This document shows positions 17,775 to 26,505 of a DNA stretch of 57,016 bases, piece by piece (within the stretch, counting starts at the first letter, position 1; each line of letters opens with the position of its first letter). Origin of the DNA: Gammaproteobacteria bacterium (lineage in GTDB: Bacteria > Pseudomonadota > Gammaproteobacteria > Pseudomonadales > Halieaceae). The notes below the pieces were generated by a model, which was not told the DNA's origin, ran no database searches, and saw only the letters and a program-made list of their open reading frames with translations. Where the stretch lies: positions 1 to 57,016 of the forward strand of contig JAUHYL010000020.1 of assembly GCA_030426545.1 (NCBI GenBank), in the 5' to 3' direction. Both the position numbers and the translations under genes were made by a program.

Positions 17775-18767
17775 ATGGAACCCGCCATGCAGGAGCAAGG
17801 CTCCAACCGTTTTGCCGACTCCGCCCAGCGCACCATTCGTATGGAAGCGGAAGCGGTGGCAGCGCTGGAGGGACGCATCGACGCACAATTCGACAGCGCC
17901 TGCGAGTTGCTGCTGGCAGTGACGGGACGCATCATTGTCACGGGCATGGGCAAGTCCGGGCATATTGCACGTAAAATTGCCGCCACGCTCGCCAGCACAG
18001 GTTCGCCCGCCTATTTTGTCCACCCCGGGGAAGCCAGCCACGGCGACATGGGGATGATCACCGCCGACGATGCCGTCATCGCGCTGTCCAACAGCGGTGA
18101 GGTGGGCGAAATCGTCACACTGCTACCACTGCTGAAACGCCTGGGGGTACCGCTGATCAGTATGACGGGAAACCCGGCATCCAGCCTCGCCAGAGCGTCA
18201 GACGCACACCTGGACACCGGCGTAGAAACCGAAGCCTGCCCGCTGGATCTCGCGCCCACCTCGAGCACGACAACCGCATTGGTGATGGGCGATGCGCTCG
18301 CCATCGCGTTACTGGAAGCACGCGGCTTCACGGCCGACGACTTCGCCTTCTCCCACCCCGGAGGCACATTGGGCAGAAAACTGCTGTTGCTGGTCAGCGA
18401 TGTTATGCGCAGTGGCGAGGGCATACCGCGGGTGGAACAGCATTTGAAGTTATCCTCGGCCTTACTGGAAATCAGCGACAAGGGGCTGGGCATGACCACC
18501 GTTGTCGATGACAATGGCCACCTCGTTGGCGTCTTCACCGATGGCGATTTGCGTCGCTCGCTGGATTCACGTATCGACATCAATGAAACCACTATCGGTG
18601 AGTTGATGAGCGGCAATGCCAAAACTGCCCGACCGGACATGCTCGCAGCGGAGGCGATGCGCATCATGGAGGAAAACGAAATTGGTGCGCTCGTAGTCGT
18701 CGACGACAATGATTCCCTGGCCGGCGTTCTCCACCTGAAAGATCTGCTGCACGCGGGGATCACATGA
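17775..18767 (+). CDS. kdsD: D-arabinose 5-phosphate isomerase
   Basis: Converts ribulose 5-phosphate to arabinose 5-phosphate, the first step to Kdo of LPS. The SIS domain (about 40-180) includes VTGMGKSGHIARKIAAT, HPGEASHGDMGM and LAPTSSTT. Two CBS domains fill about 205-330. Length 330. An alternative ATG four codons in cannot be excluded. It begins three bases after the yrbG stop, and its stop overlaps the kdsC start (ATGA). Confidence 0.95.
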   Translation: MEPAMQEQGSNRFADSAQRTIRMEAEAVAALEGRIDAQFDSACELLLAVTGRIIVTGMGKSGHIARKIAATLASTGSPAYFVHPGEASHGDMGMITADDAVIALSNSGEVGEIVTLLPLLKRLGVPLISMTGNPASSLARASDAHLDTGVETEACPLDLAPTSSTTTALVMGDALAIALLEARGFTADDFAFSHPGGTLGRKLLLLVSDVMRSGEGIPRVEQHLKLSSALLEISDKGLGMTTVVDDNGHLVGVFTDGDLRRSLDSRIDINETTIGELMSGNAKTARPDMLAAEAMRIMEENEIGALVVVDDNDSLAGVLHLKDLLHAGIT

Positions 18768-19291
18768 GCAACCCCCCGGCCACCGAGCGCGCCGCTGCCG
18801 TGCGCATGTTGGTGCTCGATGTCGATGGCGTGCTGACCGACGGGCGCCTGTACTACAGCAATAGCGGCGACGAATTCAAGGCATTCAATATCAAGGACGG
18901 CCTGGGCATCAAACTCTTACAGAACGCGGGCGTGAAGGTCGCCATCATTACCGGCAGAGAGTCCGACATCGTCAATCGTCGCGCAGCGGAACTCGGCATT
19001 GAAGAAGTCGTCCAAGGTCGTGAAGACAAGCGACAGGCACTGCTGGAGTTATGCCAGCGGCAGGCTCTGTCCGCAGAGGATTGCGCCTACATGGGAGACG
19101 ATCTGCCAGACCTGGGCGCAATCGTGGCGTCCGGTCTGGGCATGACAGTCAACGACGCCAGTCGCCCAGTTCGCGAGGCGGCTGACTGGTGCAGCGAATC
19201 CGACGGTGGTGACGGAGCGGTGCGCGAGGCTTGTGAGTTTATTCTGGCCGCCCGCGGCGATTTGCTCTCCACCGAGTCCGGGTTTAATTGA
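18764..19291 (+). CDS. kdsC: 3-deoxy-D-manno-octulosonate 8-phosphate phosphatase
   Basis: HAD-superfamily phosphatase that releases Kdo from Kdo 8-phosphate. The catalytic motif is VLDVDGVLTDG near residue 18, with nucleophile and acid/base Asp pair. FNIKDGLGIKLL, ITGRES and GDDLPDLG are further HAD motifs. Length 175. Coupled to kdsD through ATGA, and its TGA overlaps the lptA ATG (TGATG). LptC, normally encoded at this junction, is missing. Confidence 0.95.
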   Translation: MSNPPATERAAAVRMLVLDVDGVLTDGRLYYSNSGDEFKAFNIKDGLGIKLLQNAGVKVAIITGRESDIVNRRAAELGIEEVVQGREDKRQALLELCQRQALSAEDCAYMGDDLPDLGAIVASGLGMTVNDASRPVREAADWCSESDGGDGAVREACEFILAARGDLLSTESGFN

Positions 19292-20016
19292 TGGTTCGCG
19301 CGCTGAACACCGTTCTTACAAACCCGCGCGGCGCTGTGTTGTCATCACTGTCGATCGGCCTGCTACTTGTCGCCCTGGCCTGCGGCCTGCCGCAACAGGC
19401 AGCCGCCTTACCGGACGACAAGGAGAAGCCCATCCACATCACCGCGGACAAAGCGGTGCGCGACGAAAAACGCGGAGTCACCATCTACAGCGGGCATGTT
19501 GAAATGCGCCAGGGCAGCATGGAACTCGATGCCGACAGCCTGACGATATTTCACGCCTCGCAGGACGCCGACAAGATCGTCGCCCGCGGCAATCCGGCCC
19601 GGATGCGTCAGCGTCCGGATATCGACGAAGGCCTGGTACACGCGCACGCCGAAATCATCACGTATTTTCGCAGCAAAGAGCTGATACATCTGCGTACCAA
19701 AGCGCGCATCGAGCGCGAAGATGGCACGCTGGTAGAGGGTGATTCCATCGACTATTTCGTCGCCAGAGAGCTGATCAAGGCGGAATCAGATCGCACCGAT
19801 CAGGGCAACCAGATCAAGGTTGTCATCCCACCCAGCGTGGTCGAGGAAGAGGCGGTTGAAGAGACACCGGCAGCGGAAGCTCCAGGCGTCAGCGATGTCA
19901 GTGCGCAGTCCACGGAACAATCAGCCGCAGACGCATCGGTTTCAGAGCAGCCGCCGTCAGCAGCAGGGACAGATCAAACAGAAGCGGTAGCCGGTGGCAC
20001 AACTCAGGGCGACTAA
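19291..20016 (+). CDS. lptA: LPS-transport periplasmic protein LptA with acidic C-terminal tail
   Basis: OstA-fold protein that forms the periplasmic bridge for lipopolysaccharide. A signal peptide (about 1-37, ending QQAAA) precedes the beta-jellyroll domain (about 45-160), with [21 protein letters not shown] and [12 protein letters not shown] typical of the family. From about 175 a low-complexity tail rich in Glu, Ala, Ser and Thr extends to residue 241, longer than the E. coli protein. The ATG overlaps the kdsC stop; the gene overlaps lptB by 23 bp. Confidence 0.92.
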   Translation: MVRALNTVLTNPRGAVLSSLSIGLLLVALACGLPQQAAALPDDKEKPIHITADKAVRDEKRGVTIYSGHVEMRQGSMELDADSLTIFHASQDADKIVARGNPARMRQRPDIDEGLVHAHAEIITYFRSKELIHLRTKARIEREDGTLVEGDSIDYFVARELIKAESDRTDQGNQIKVVIPPSVVEEEAVEETPAAEAPGVSDVSAQSTEQSAADASVSEQPPSAAGTDQTEAVAGGTTQGD

Positions 20017-20719
20017 TCTGGCCAAGGCCTATCGTGGCCGCGAGGTGATACGCGATGTTTCACTGGCCATCGACAGCGGTCAGGTCGTCGGACTGCTCGG
20101 CCCCAATGGCGCCGGCAAAACCACCTGCTTCTACATGATCATCGGGATCGTCCCCGCCGACCACGGCAGCATCACCATCGACGGCCAGGACATCACCCGG
20201 CTGACCATGCATGAGCGGGCGCGCAAAGGCATCGGTTATCTGCCGCAGGAGGCGTCGATCTTTCGCAAACTCTCCGTTGGTGACAACCTGCTGGCAATTT
20301 TGCAAACCCGCCGCGACCTGAATCGGAAGGAACGCCTGGCCAGGCGCGACGAACTGCTGGAGGAGTTTCACGTCCAGCACCTGCGCGACAGCCAGGGCCA
20401 GGCACTGTCCGGGGGTGAGCGCCGCCGGGTGGAGATTGCCCGCGCTCTCGCCACCGAGCCGGAATTCATATTGCTGGATGAACCGTTTGCCGGCGTGGAT
20501 CCCATATCTGTCAGCGACATCAAGCAGATCATCAATCACCTGCGTGACCGGGGCATCGGCGTACTGATCACCGATCACAATGTGCGCGATACGCTGGATA
20601 TCTGCGAGACCGCCTACATCGTCGGCGAGGGTCATATCATCGCCGCCGGCAGCACCGACGAGGTGCTGGCCAACAAGGCTGTGCGCCAGGTCTACCTCGG
20701 CGAACAATTCCGCATGTAA
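19994..20719 (+). CDS. lptB: LPS export ABC transporter ATP-binding protein LptB
   Basis: ATPase that powers extraction of LPS from the inner membrane together with LptFG. Walker A GPNGAGKT (near 35), Q-loop YLPQEASIF, signature LSGGERRR and Walker [13 protein letters not shown] are complete. The C-terminal [12 protein letters not shown] tail is typical of LptB. Starts with GTG inside lptA; 241 residues. LptF and LptG are expected elsewhere. Confidence 0.96.
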   Translation: MAQLRATNLAKAYRGREVIRDVSLAIDSGQVVGLLGPNGAGKTTCFYMIIGIVPADHGSITIDGQDITRLTMHERARKGIGYLPQEASIFRKLSVGDNLLAILQTRRDLNRKERLARRDELLEEFHVQHLRDSQGQALSGGERRRVEIARALATEPEFILLDEPFAGVDPISVSDIKQIINHLRDRGIGVLITDHNVRDTLDICETAYIVGEGHIIAAGSTDEVLANKAVRQVYLGEQFRM

Positions 20720-20824
20720 GCCAGAAATTCCGGCCGTTGGCCAGAAAAACCGAGCCTGAAACGCCCATACTTGGCCTGGATCACACCTCCATCAATTTAA
20801 GTAAGCAATAATCACGCCAAGCTG

Positions 20825-20854
20825 TTGCTTCACCACCAAAACGGCGGCTACACT
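20825..20854 (+). promoter_or_regulatory. Probable promoter of rpoN
   Basis: TTGCTT (20825-20830), 18 bases, then TACACT (20849-20854), in the 201-bp gap between lptB and rpoN. The implied leader is about 60 nt. Read-through from the lpt run is an alternative source of rpoN transcript. Confidence 0.42.
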
Positions 20855-20920
20855 GGCCCTGTATTTTGTCATTCGGCGGCGCCAATCAGGCTCGATTCCG
20901 CGAATGCACTGGGTTGGTTA

Positions 20921-22438
20921 ATGAAGCAATCACTGCAGCTAAAACTGGGTCAGCAGCTGACCATGACGCCTCAGCTGCAACAGGCTATTCGCCTGTTGCA
21001 GCTGTCGACTCTGGATCTGCAACAGGAGATTCAACAGGCGCTGGACAGCAACCCCATGCTCGAAATGTCGGAGGAGGAATCCGCCGAAGACGCCCAGGAC
21101 GACTGGGAAGAAACCGCGGAACCCGAGGCAGACGGCCCGCTGCAAAGCCTCGAACGCACGGCCAACGCAGACACTGACGACAGCGGCGATAGTAAAGACT
21201 GGGAGAACAGCCAGCCCGAGGGCAACATGCCCGAAGACCTGCCGGTAGACACCCAGTGGGACGACCTGCTGCCCTCCGCCTCCGCCCCGCCCGCACCAGC
21301 CGAGGGCGACAGTGGCGATTTCGATTCGCGCAACGCAGCCGGGAGCAGCCTGCGCGAGCAGTTGCTCTCACAACTGAGCCTTACCCGCCTGTCAGACACG
21401 GACCGACTGATTGCGCTTGCGATCATCGACGCAACCGACGGCAACGGGCGATTGATGCTCACGCTGGAAGAAATTCACGAAACCCTCACCGACTCGCTCG
21501 ACGATCTCGACATCGAGATGGACGAAATCATGGCAGTGCTGCACCGCCTGCAGCATTTCGAGCCCGCCGGCGTCTGCACACGGGATTTGCAGGAATGCCT
21601 GCAGGTACAGTTGGATCAGCTACCTGCCGACACACCCTGGCTGGAACAGGCCAAGCAGGTCATCGGCCGCCATATCAACCAGCTGGCCAGCAGCGACTTT
21701 GCCCAGATCCAGCGCCGCACGCGGCTCAAGGAACACGAGCTGAAACAGGTCCTCTCGCTGATCCAGACCCTGGATCCAAACCCCGGGCAGACCGCGGTTC
21801 CGGACGAAGTGGAATACGTGATTCCGGACGTGTTTGTCAGCAAGCGCAACGGTCGCTGGGTGGTAGAGCTGAACCCGGATATCGCGCCAAAACTACGCAT
21901 CAACAGCACCTACGCCAGCCTGATCAAGCGCGCTGACAACAGCGCCGACAACACCTTCCTGCGCGACAACCTGCAGGAAGCGCGCTGGTTTCTCAAGAGC
22001 CTGCACAGCCGCAACGAGACGCTGATGAAAGTGGCCTCCAAAATCGTCGAGCACCAGCGTAATTTCCTGGAGTATGGCGAAGAGGCGATGAAGCCCCTGG
22101 TCCTGCACGACATCGCAGAAGCGATCGAAATGCACGAGTCGACCATCTCACGGGTGACAACCAACAAATACATGCACACGCCGCGCGGTATTTTCGAGCT
22201 GAAGTACTTTTTCTCCAGTCACGTCTCCACGACAGGCGGCGGCGAGTGCTCTTCCACCGCCATTCGGGCACTGATCAAGAAGCTGGTGGCGGCGGAAAAT
22301 CCGCGCAAACCCCTCAGCGACAGCAAAATCACGCAACTTCTCGAAGAACAGGGCATCAAAGTAGCCAGGCGTACCATTGCCAAGTACCGGGATACACTTT
22401 TTATCCCTCCATCGAATGAACGCAAGCGTCTGATCTAA
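20921..22438 (+). CDS. rpoN: RNA polymerase sigma-54 factor
   Basis: Alternative sigma factor for enhancer-dependent promoters. Region I is the Gln/Leu-rich start (LGQQLTMTPQLQQAIRLLQL), followed by an acidic region II. The core-binding and DNA-binding domains follow, and the RpoN box ARRTIAKYR is near the C-terminus. The frame is open 32 codons upstream, but the ATG at 20921 (MKQSLQLKLG) is the conserved start; 505 residues. It begins the rpoN-hpf-ptsN-rapZ-ptsO module. Confidence 0.97.
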   Translation: MKQSLQLKLGQQLTMTPQLQQAIRLLQLSTLDLQQEIQQALDSNPMLEMSEEESAEDAQDDWEETAEPEADGPLQSLERTANADTDDSGDSKDWENSQPEGNMPEDLPVDTQWDDLLPSASAPPAPAEGDSGDFDSRNAAGSSLREQLLSQLSLTRLSDTDRLIALAIIDATDGNGRLMLTLEEIHETLTDSLDDLDIEMDEIMAVLHRLQHFEPAGVCTRDLQECLQVQLDQLPADTPWLEQAKQVIGRHINQLASSDFAQIQRRTRLKEHELKQVLSLIQTLDPNPGQTAVPDEVEYVIPDVFVSKRNGRWVVELNPDIAPKLRINSTYASLIKRADNSADNTFLRDNLQEARWFLKSLHSRNETLMKVASKIVEHQRNFLEYGEEAMKPLVLHDIAEAIEMHESTISRVTTNKYMHTPRGIFELKYFFSSHVSTTGGGECSSTAIRALIKKLVAAENPRKPLSDSKITQLLEEQGIKVARRTIAKYRDTLFIPPSNERKRLI

Positions 22439-22501
22439 TAGAATCACTACAGCGGTCGCTCGGGTAGCGAATCGGTATCAACGCAACAAAGGGAGCTTTA
22501 C

Positions 22502-22789
22502 ATGCAACTGAACATCAGCGGTCACCACCTCGAAGTTACCTCACCCCTGAAAGAATACGTAGAGACCAAGTTTGAGCGTCTGCAACGCCACTACGACCAG
22601 ATCACCAATACGCATGTCATCCTGGAAGTAGAAAAGATGGTGCAAAAGGCAGAAGCCACGGTGCACATCGCCGGCGCAGATCTCTTTGCCGCCGCGGAAG
22701 ACGAAGACATGTACGCCGCCATCGATGCGTTGGCAGACAAGCTCGACAGACAACTGATCAAACACAAACAGAAACATCGGGGTCACTGA
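22502..22789 (+). CDS. hpf: Ribosome hibernation-promoting factor, short form
   Basis: Binds the 30S subunit in stationary phase and promotes inactive 100S dimers. Typical features are MQLNISGHHLEVTSPLKEYVETK at the start (first part), HVILEVEK mid-protein, and DMYAAIDALADKLDRQL followed by a basic C-terminus. At 95 residues it is the short form lacking the dimerisation domain of long HPF. SD GGGAG precedes the ATG. It follows rpoN by 63 bp, as in other gammaproteobacteria. Confidence 0.94.
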   Translation: MQLNISGHHLEVTSPLKEYVETKFERLQRHYDQITNTHVILEVEKMVQKAEATVHIAGADLFAAAEDEDMYAAIDALADKLDRQLIKHKQKHRGH

Positions 22790-22816
22790 CCGTCAGGAGA
22801 CAGGCAAACCTAAACC

Positions 22817-23269
22817 ATGCAAGCCCTCAGTGATATCCTGGCGCCCGGACGCACCGTCTGCCACGTGCCCCACGCCAGCAAGAAACGCCTGTTCGAAACC
22901 ATCGCGCAGATCGTGTGCGACGACCAGTCCTCTCTCGACTACAACACCGTGCTGGACAAGCTGGTGGAACGGGAGGAACTGGGCAGCACCGGGCTGGGCA
23001 ACGGCATCGCCATTCCACATTGCCGGGTCGACAACTGCGAGCAGCCACTGGGCACGTTGCTGTCGCTTGACGAGGGCATACCCTTCGATGCGCCGGACGA
23101 ACGCCCCGTGGACCTGTTGTTCATCCTGCTGGTGCCCGAGGAGGCGAACCAGCAACACCTCGACATCCTTGCGGAAATTGCTCGCAACTTCAGCCAACCC
23201 GACTACTGTCGCAGCCTGCGCGATGCAGACAGTGACATCGCGCTTTTCGACGCCGCGGTAGGTCGCTAG
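22817..23269 (+). CDS. ptsN: Nitrogen-regulatory phosphotransferase EIIA (PtsN)
   Basis: EIIA-Ntr of the nitrogen phosphotransferase system, which regulates potassium uptake and other targets according to its phosphorylation state. The phospho-accepting histidine is His68 in GNGIAIPHCR, and FILLVPEEANQQHLDILAEIAR follows. Length 150. The donor HPr-like PtsO is encoded two genes downstream; PtsP is not in this window. Confidence 0.95.
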   Translation: MQALSDILAPGRTVCHVPHASKKRLFETIAQIVCDDQSSLDYNTVLDKLVEREELGSTGLGNGIAIPHCRVDNCEQPLGTLLSLDEGIPFDAPDERPVDLLFILLVPEEANQQHLDILAEIARNFSQPDYCRSLRDADSDIALFDAAVGR

Positions 23270-23274
23270 CCGCC

Positions 23275-24129
23275 ATGCGTCTTATCGTTATCAGCGGGCG
23301 CTCGGGTTCCGGCAAGAGCACTGCCCTCAACCTGCTGGAGGACGAGGGCTTCTACTGCATCGACAACCTGCCAGTAGCGCTGCTGCCGGCCCTGGTTGAA
23401 GAGAGCCGCAGCGACGACTTTCGCGCCTTTCGCGGAACCGCGGTATGCATAGACGCACGCAACGCCTGGAAGGACCTGGAGAATTTCGGCGCAATTCTGG
23501 CATCGCTGGGCGAAAGCGTGGAGAGCGAGGTACTGTTCCTCGACGCCGGGCGCGACACACTGATACAACGCTATAGCGAGACACGCCGAAAACACCCCCT
23601 GACCTCAGAAACCACTCCGCTGCCAGAGGCCATTGACCGCGAGCGCGTGCTGCTGGAACCGATCTCCGCCAACGCCTCTCTTGTACTGGACAGCAGCCAG
23701 ACCACGATTTACGAGTTGCGCGACACGATCAAGCAGCGCCTGCTAGGCGCCGAAAGCGGCGGCATGTCTATTCAGGTGCAATCCTTCGGCTTCAAGCGCG
23801 GCGTGCCCGTGGACGCCGATCTTGTTTTCGACGTCAGGATGCTGCCAAACCCGCACTGGAGCAAAGAGTTGCGTGGCAAGACAGGGCTGGATCAACCGGT
23901 CAGGGAATTTCTCGAGGGCCACGAAATGACGGGCGAACTGCTGCGGGATATCTGCCATTACCTGGACAACTGGTTGCCGCGCTACCGTGAGAGCAACCGC
24001 AGCTACATGACCATTGCCGTGGGTTGTACCGGTGGTCAACATCGGTCAGTATACTTGGCAGATCGCATCCACCAGCATTGCCGCGAACGCTACCAGTCCG
24101 TCGATATAAGACACCGGGAACTACAATAG
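23275..24129 (+). CDS. rapZ: RNase adapter RapZ / NTP-binding protein
   Basis: Adaptor that, in E. coli, guides RNase E to the GlmZ small RNA and so tunes amino-sugar synthesis. Walker A GRSGSGKST is at residues 8-16, IDNLP near 30, and the C-terminal domain contains FDVRMLPNPHW and VGCTGGQHRSVY. Length 284. It starts six bases after the ptsN stop and is followed by ptsO. Confidence 0.95.
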   Translation: MRLIVISGRSGSGKSTALNLLEDEGFYCIDNLPVALLPALVEESRSDDFRAFRGTAVCIDARNAWKDLENFGAILASLGESVESEVLFLDAGRDTLIQRYSETRRKHPLTSETTPLPEAIDRERVLLEPISANASLVLDSSQTTIYELRDTIKQRLLGAESGGMSIQVQSFGFKRGVPVDADLVFDVRMLPNPHWSKELRGKTGLDQPVREFLEGHEMTGELLRDICHYLDNWLPRYRESNRSYMTIAVGCTGGQHRSVYLADRIHQHCRERYQSVDIRHRELQ

Positions 24130-24140
24130 GAACGCACCGC

Positions 24141-24410
24141 GTGATACGCACCCAGGTGACCATCGTCAACAAACTCGGACTGCACGCCCGTGCCGCCGCC
24201 AAGTTCGTCGCCTGCTCCGCTGCCTTTTCCAGTGACATCAAAGCCGGCGTGGACGGCCAATTGGTGGACGCCAAGAGCATCATGTCCGTGATGTTGCTCG
24301 CCGCCGGAAAAGGCACAACCCTGGACCTGGAAATCGCAGGCAGCGACGAGGATGATGCGCTAGCCGCCCTGCAGGCGCTGATCGCAGACCGCTTCGGCGA
24401 GCCCGAGTAA
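24141..24410 (+). CDS. ptsO: Nitrogen-PTS HPr-like phosphocarrier (NPr)
   Basis: HPr-fold carrier that passes phosphate to PtsN. Active-site His15 lies in KLGLHARAA, and Ser46 lies in KSIMSVM. Start is GTG at 24141, with an AGGA SD nine bases upstream; the open frame extends further but has no homology and overlaps rapZ. Length 89. Last gene of the rpoN module. Confidence 0.94.
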   Translation: MIRTQVTIVNKLGLHARAAAKFVACSAAFSSDIKAGVDGQLVDAKSIMSVMLLAAGKGTTLDLEIAGSDEDDALAALQALIADRFGEPE

Positions 24411-24436
24411 CCCTTCAACCCGTTGAATACCCAAAC

Positions 24437-24573
24437 GTGCTCCATCGGGCCGCAATAGCGCCCGTGCACCCGGGCAATCTGTAACTAATCCCGTTGTTGC
24501 AGGTTTTAGTTTTCCGGATAATGGCGCCACCCTCTGGCGCCGTCGGGCAGGGTTGATCTGCGCCGCGCAGATC
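24437..24573 (+). promoter_or_regulatory. Structured leader upstream of mgtE (three hairpins)
   Basis: Three stem-loops fill the 193-bp gap before mgtE. A: GTGC/GCAC and GGGC/GCCC nested stems (24437-24469). B: GGCGCCA-CCCTC-TGGCGCC, perfect 7 bp (24523-24541). C: GATCTGCG-CCG-CGCAGATC, perfect 8 bp (24555-24573), 30 bases before the ATG. The density of stems and the Mg transporter downstream suggest a cis-acting RNA, but I do not recognise it as an M-box or another named riboswitch. Confidence 0.45.
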
Positions 24574-24603
24574 TTTGTATCGCCCATGGCCGGGAATAGA
24601 ATC

Positions 24604-25956
24604 ATGGCCCAACAAAACGTCGCATCGCAGGACACACTCGATCGGCTAAGCGTCGCTTTCGAAAGCGGCACGCTGGCCGATGTACGTCGCATGCTCAGTG
24701 GGCTATCCCCGGCAGATGTGGCGCACCTGCTCGAGTCCTCTCCGCCAAAATTCCGTAACTTCATCTGGCAACTGGTTGAAGTTGACCAGGAAGGCGAGGT
24801 GCTCGGCGAACTGAGCGATGACCTGCAGGCGCACTTCCTGGGCCGCATGGATGCTGCCGAAGTCGCGGCACTCACCGAGGGACTGGAAGACGACGACGTC
24901 GCCGACATCCTGCAGCAGTTGCCCGATCGCGTCACTTTCGAAGTTCTGAATTCGATGGATCAGCAGGACCGCGCCCGCATTGAGCAGGTGATGTTCTACC
25001 CGGACGATGTGGCCGGCGGCCTGATGAACACCGACACCATCACCATCCGGCCGCGCCTGTCGCTGGATGTGGTGCTGCGCTACCTGCGTCGTCACGACGA
25101 AATCCCCGCCATGACCGATCACCTGATCGTGGTCAACAGCGCGGATCAGTGCATCGGCCTGCTGCCGCTGCGCAAATTGCTGGTGTCCGACCCCTCGGCC
25201 ACCGTGCGCGAAATGATGATTACCGATGTGGAGCCCATTCCCGTCGAAATGCCCGACACCGAAGTGGCGCGGCTGTTTGAGCGCAACGACTGGGTATCGG
25301 CGCCGGTAGTCGACGACCACGGCAAGCTGTTGGGTCGTATTACCATCGATGACGTGGTGGACGTTATTCGCGAAGACGCCGATCACTCGTTCATGTCCAT
25401 GGCCGGTCTCGATGAAGATGAGGACACCTTTGCGCCTGTCGCCAAGGCGGCACCGCGGCGCGCAATCTGGCTGGGCATCAACCTGGTAACCGCCTTTATC
25501 GCCGCTTCAGTCATCAACCTCTTCCAGGACACCATCGAGAAAGTCGTTGCGCTGGCGGTATTGATGCCCATCGTCGCCTCCATGGGCGGCATCGCCGGCA
25601 CTCAGACACTGACTGTACTGGTACGCGGTATCGCTATGGGACAGGTGGGCAGGAACAACCAGGTCTGGCTGATCAATCGCGAAGTGTTGATCGGGCTGGT
25701 GAACGGCCTGCTGTGGGCAGCTGTAGTCGCCATCGCTGCATCCTTGTGGTTCGATGACTGGACGATCGGCCTGATCATTGCCGCCGCCATGGTCATCAAC
25801 CTGATAACGGCAGCGCTGGCCGGCTCGGTGCTCCCCCTCACGCTGACGCGCCTTAACATCGATCCAGCACTCGCCGGCGGCGTCGTGCTGACTACCGTGA
25901 CGGACGTCGTCGGGTTTGTCTCATTCCTGGGCCTGGCGACCCTGTTCTATGCCTGA
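24604..25956 (+). CDS. mgtE: Magnesium transporter MgtE
   Basis: Mg-gated divalent-cation channel/transporter of the inner membrane. The N-terminal superhelical domain covers about 5-130, two CBS domains (about 135-260) sense intracellular Mg, and five membrane helices (about 285-450) form the pore, with LMPIVASMGGIAGTQTLT a family hallmark. Start at the ATG at 24604; 450 residues. The stop overlaps the darP start by eight bases. Confidence 0.95.
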   Translation: MAQQNVASQDTLDRLSVAFESGTLADVRRMLSGLSPADVAHLLESSPPKFRNFIWQLVEVDQEGEVLGELSDDLQAHFLGRMDAAEVAALTEGLEDDDVADILQQLPDRVTFEVLNSMDQQDRARIEQVMFYPDDVAGGLMNTDTITIRPRLSLDVVLRYLRRHDEIPAMTDHLIVVNSADQCIGLLPLRKLLVSDPSATVREMMITDVEPIPVEMPDTEVARLFERNDWVSAPVVDDHGKLLGRITIDDVVDVIREDADHSFMSMAGLDEDEDTFAPVAKAAPRRAIWLGINLVTAFIAASVINLFQDTIEKVVALAVLMPIVASMGGIAGTQTLTVLVRGIAMGQVGRNNQVWLINREVLIGLVNGLLWAAVVAIAASLWFDDWTIGLIIAAAMVINLITAALAGSVLPLTLTRLNIDPALAGGVVLTTVTDVVGFVSFLGLATLFYA

Positions 25957-26470
25957 CTGGCAGAACAACGCTTCGCATCCCGACGAAGAGGTCGCTCCCA
26001 GCAAGAGCGAGCGAAAACGTCAGATGCACGCGCTGCAGGAGCTTGGCGCAAGCCTGCTTGAACTCAATGAGAAGCAACTGGATGCAATGCCCATCGAAGA
26101 TGAGCAGTTGTTGCAGGCGCTGCGCGAGTGCAAAGCGATTCGCAGCAACAGCGCGCGTAAACGACACCTGCAGCTTATCGGAAAATTGATGCGCAACATT
26201 GATCCCGCTCCGCTGCAGGCTGCGCTGCAGCGTCTGCACCACGATCAGCAACAGGCAAATCAAGTCTTTCATGACCTGGAGGCACTGCGTGACCAGCTTC
26301 TACTCAATGGCGCCAACGCCATCGAGCCGGTCCTGGAACGCTTCCCCCATGCAGACCGCCAACACCTGCGGCAACTACTAAGGCAGCATCAACACGAGGT
26401 GCAGAACAACAAGCCACCCGCGGCGAGCCGCAAGCTGTTTCGCTATCTGCGCGAGTTACACGAAGCCTGA
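25949..26470 (+). CDS. darP: Ribosome-associated protein DarP (YjgA, DUF615)
   Basis: Late 50S assembly factor. All-helical, highly charged, with SKSERKRQMHALQELG near residue 20 and the C-terminal KLFRYLREL motif typical of DUF615. The ATG at 25949 overlaps the end of mgtE; 173 residues. The frame runs on upstream into mgtE without homology. In relatives pmbA and tldD flank this gene; here it lies between mgtE and the convergent yhdP, 35 bp apart. Confidence 0.9.
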   Translation: MPDWQNNASHPDEEVAPSKSERKRQMHALQELGASLLELNEKQLDAMPIEDEQLLQALRECKAIRSNSARKRHLQLIGKLMRNIDPAPLQAALQRLHHDQQQANQVFHDLEALRDQLLLNGANAIEPVLERFPHADRQHLRQLLRQHQHEVQNNKPPAASRKLFRYLRELHEA

Positions 26471-26505
26471 GACAACAGGCCAAAGGTGCACGCCGAGCAG
26501 GCGCG

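Noticed and set aside
24411-24603. M-box or other named riboswitch before mgtE
   Set aside because: The stems are real, but I could not match the conserved core of any named class, so only a structured leader is claimed.
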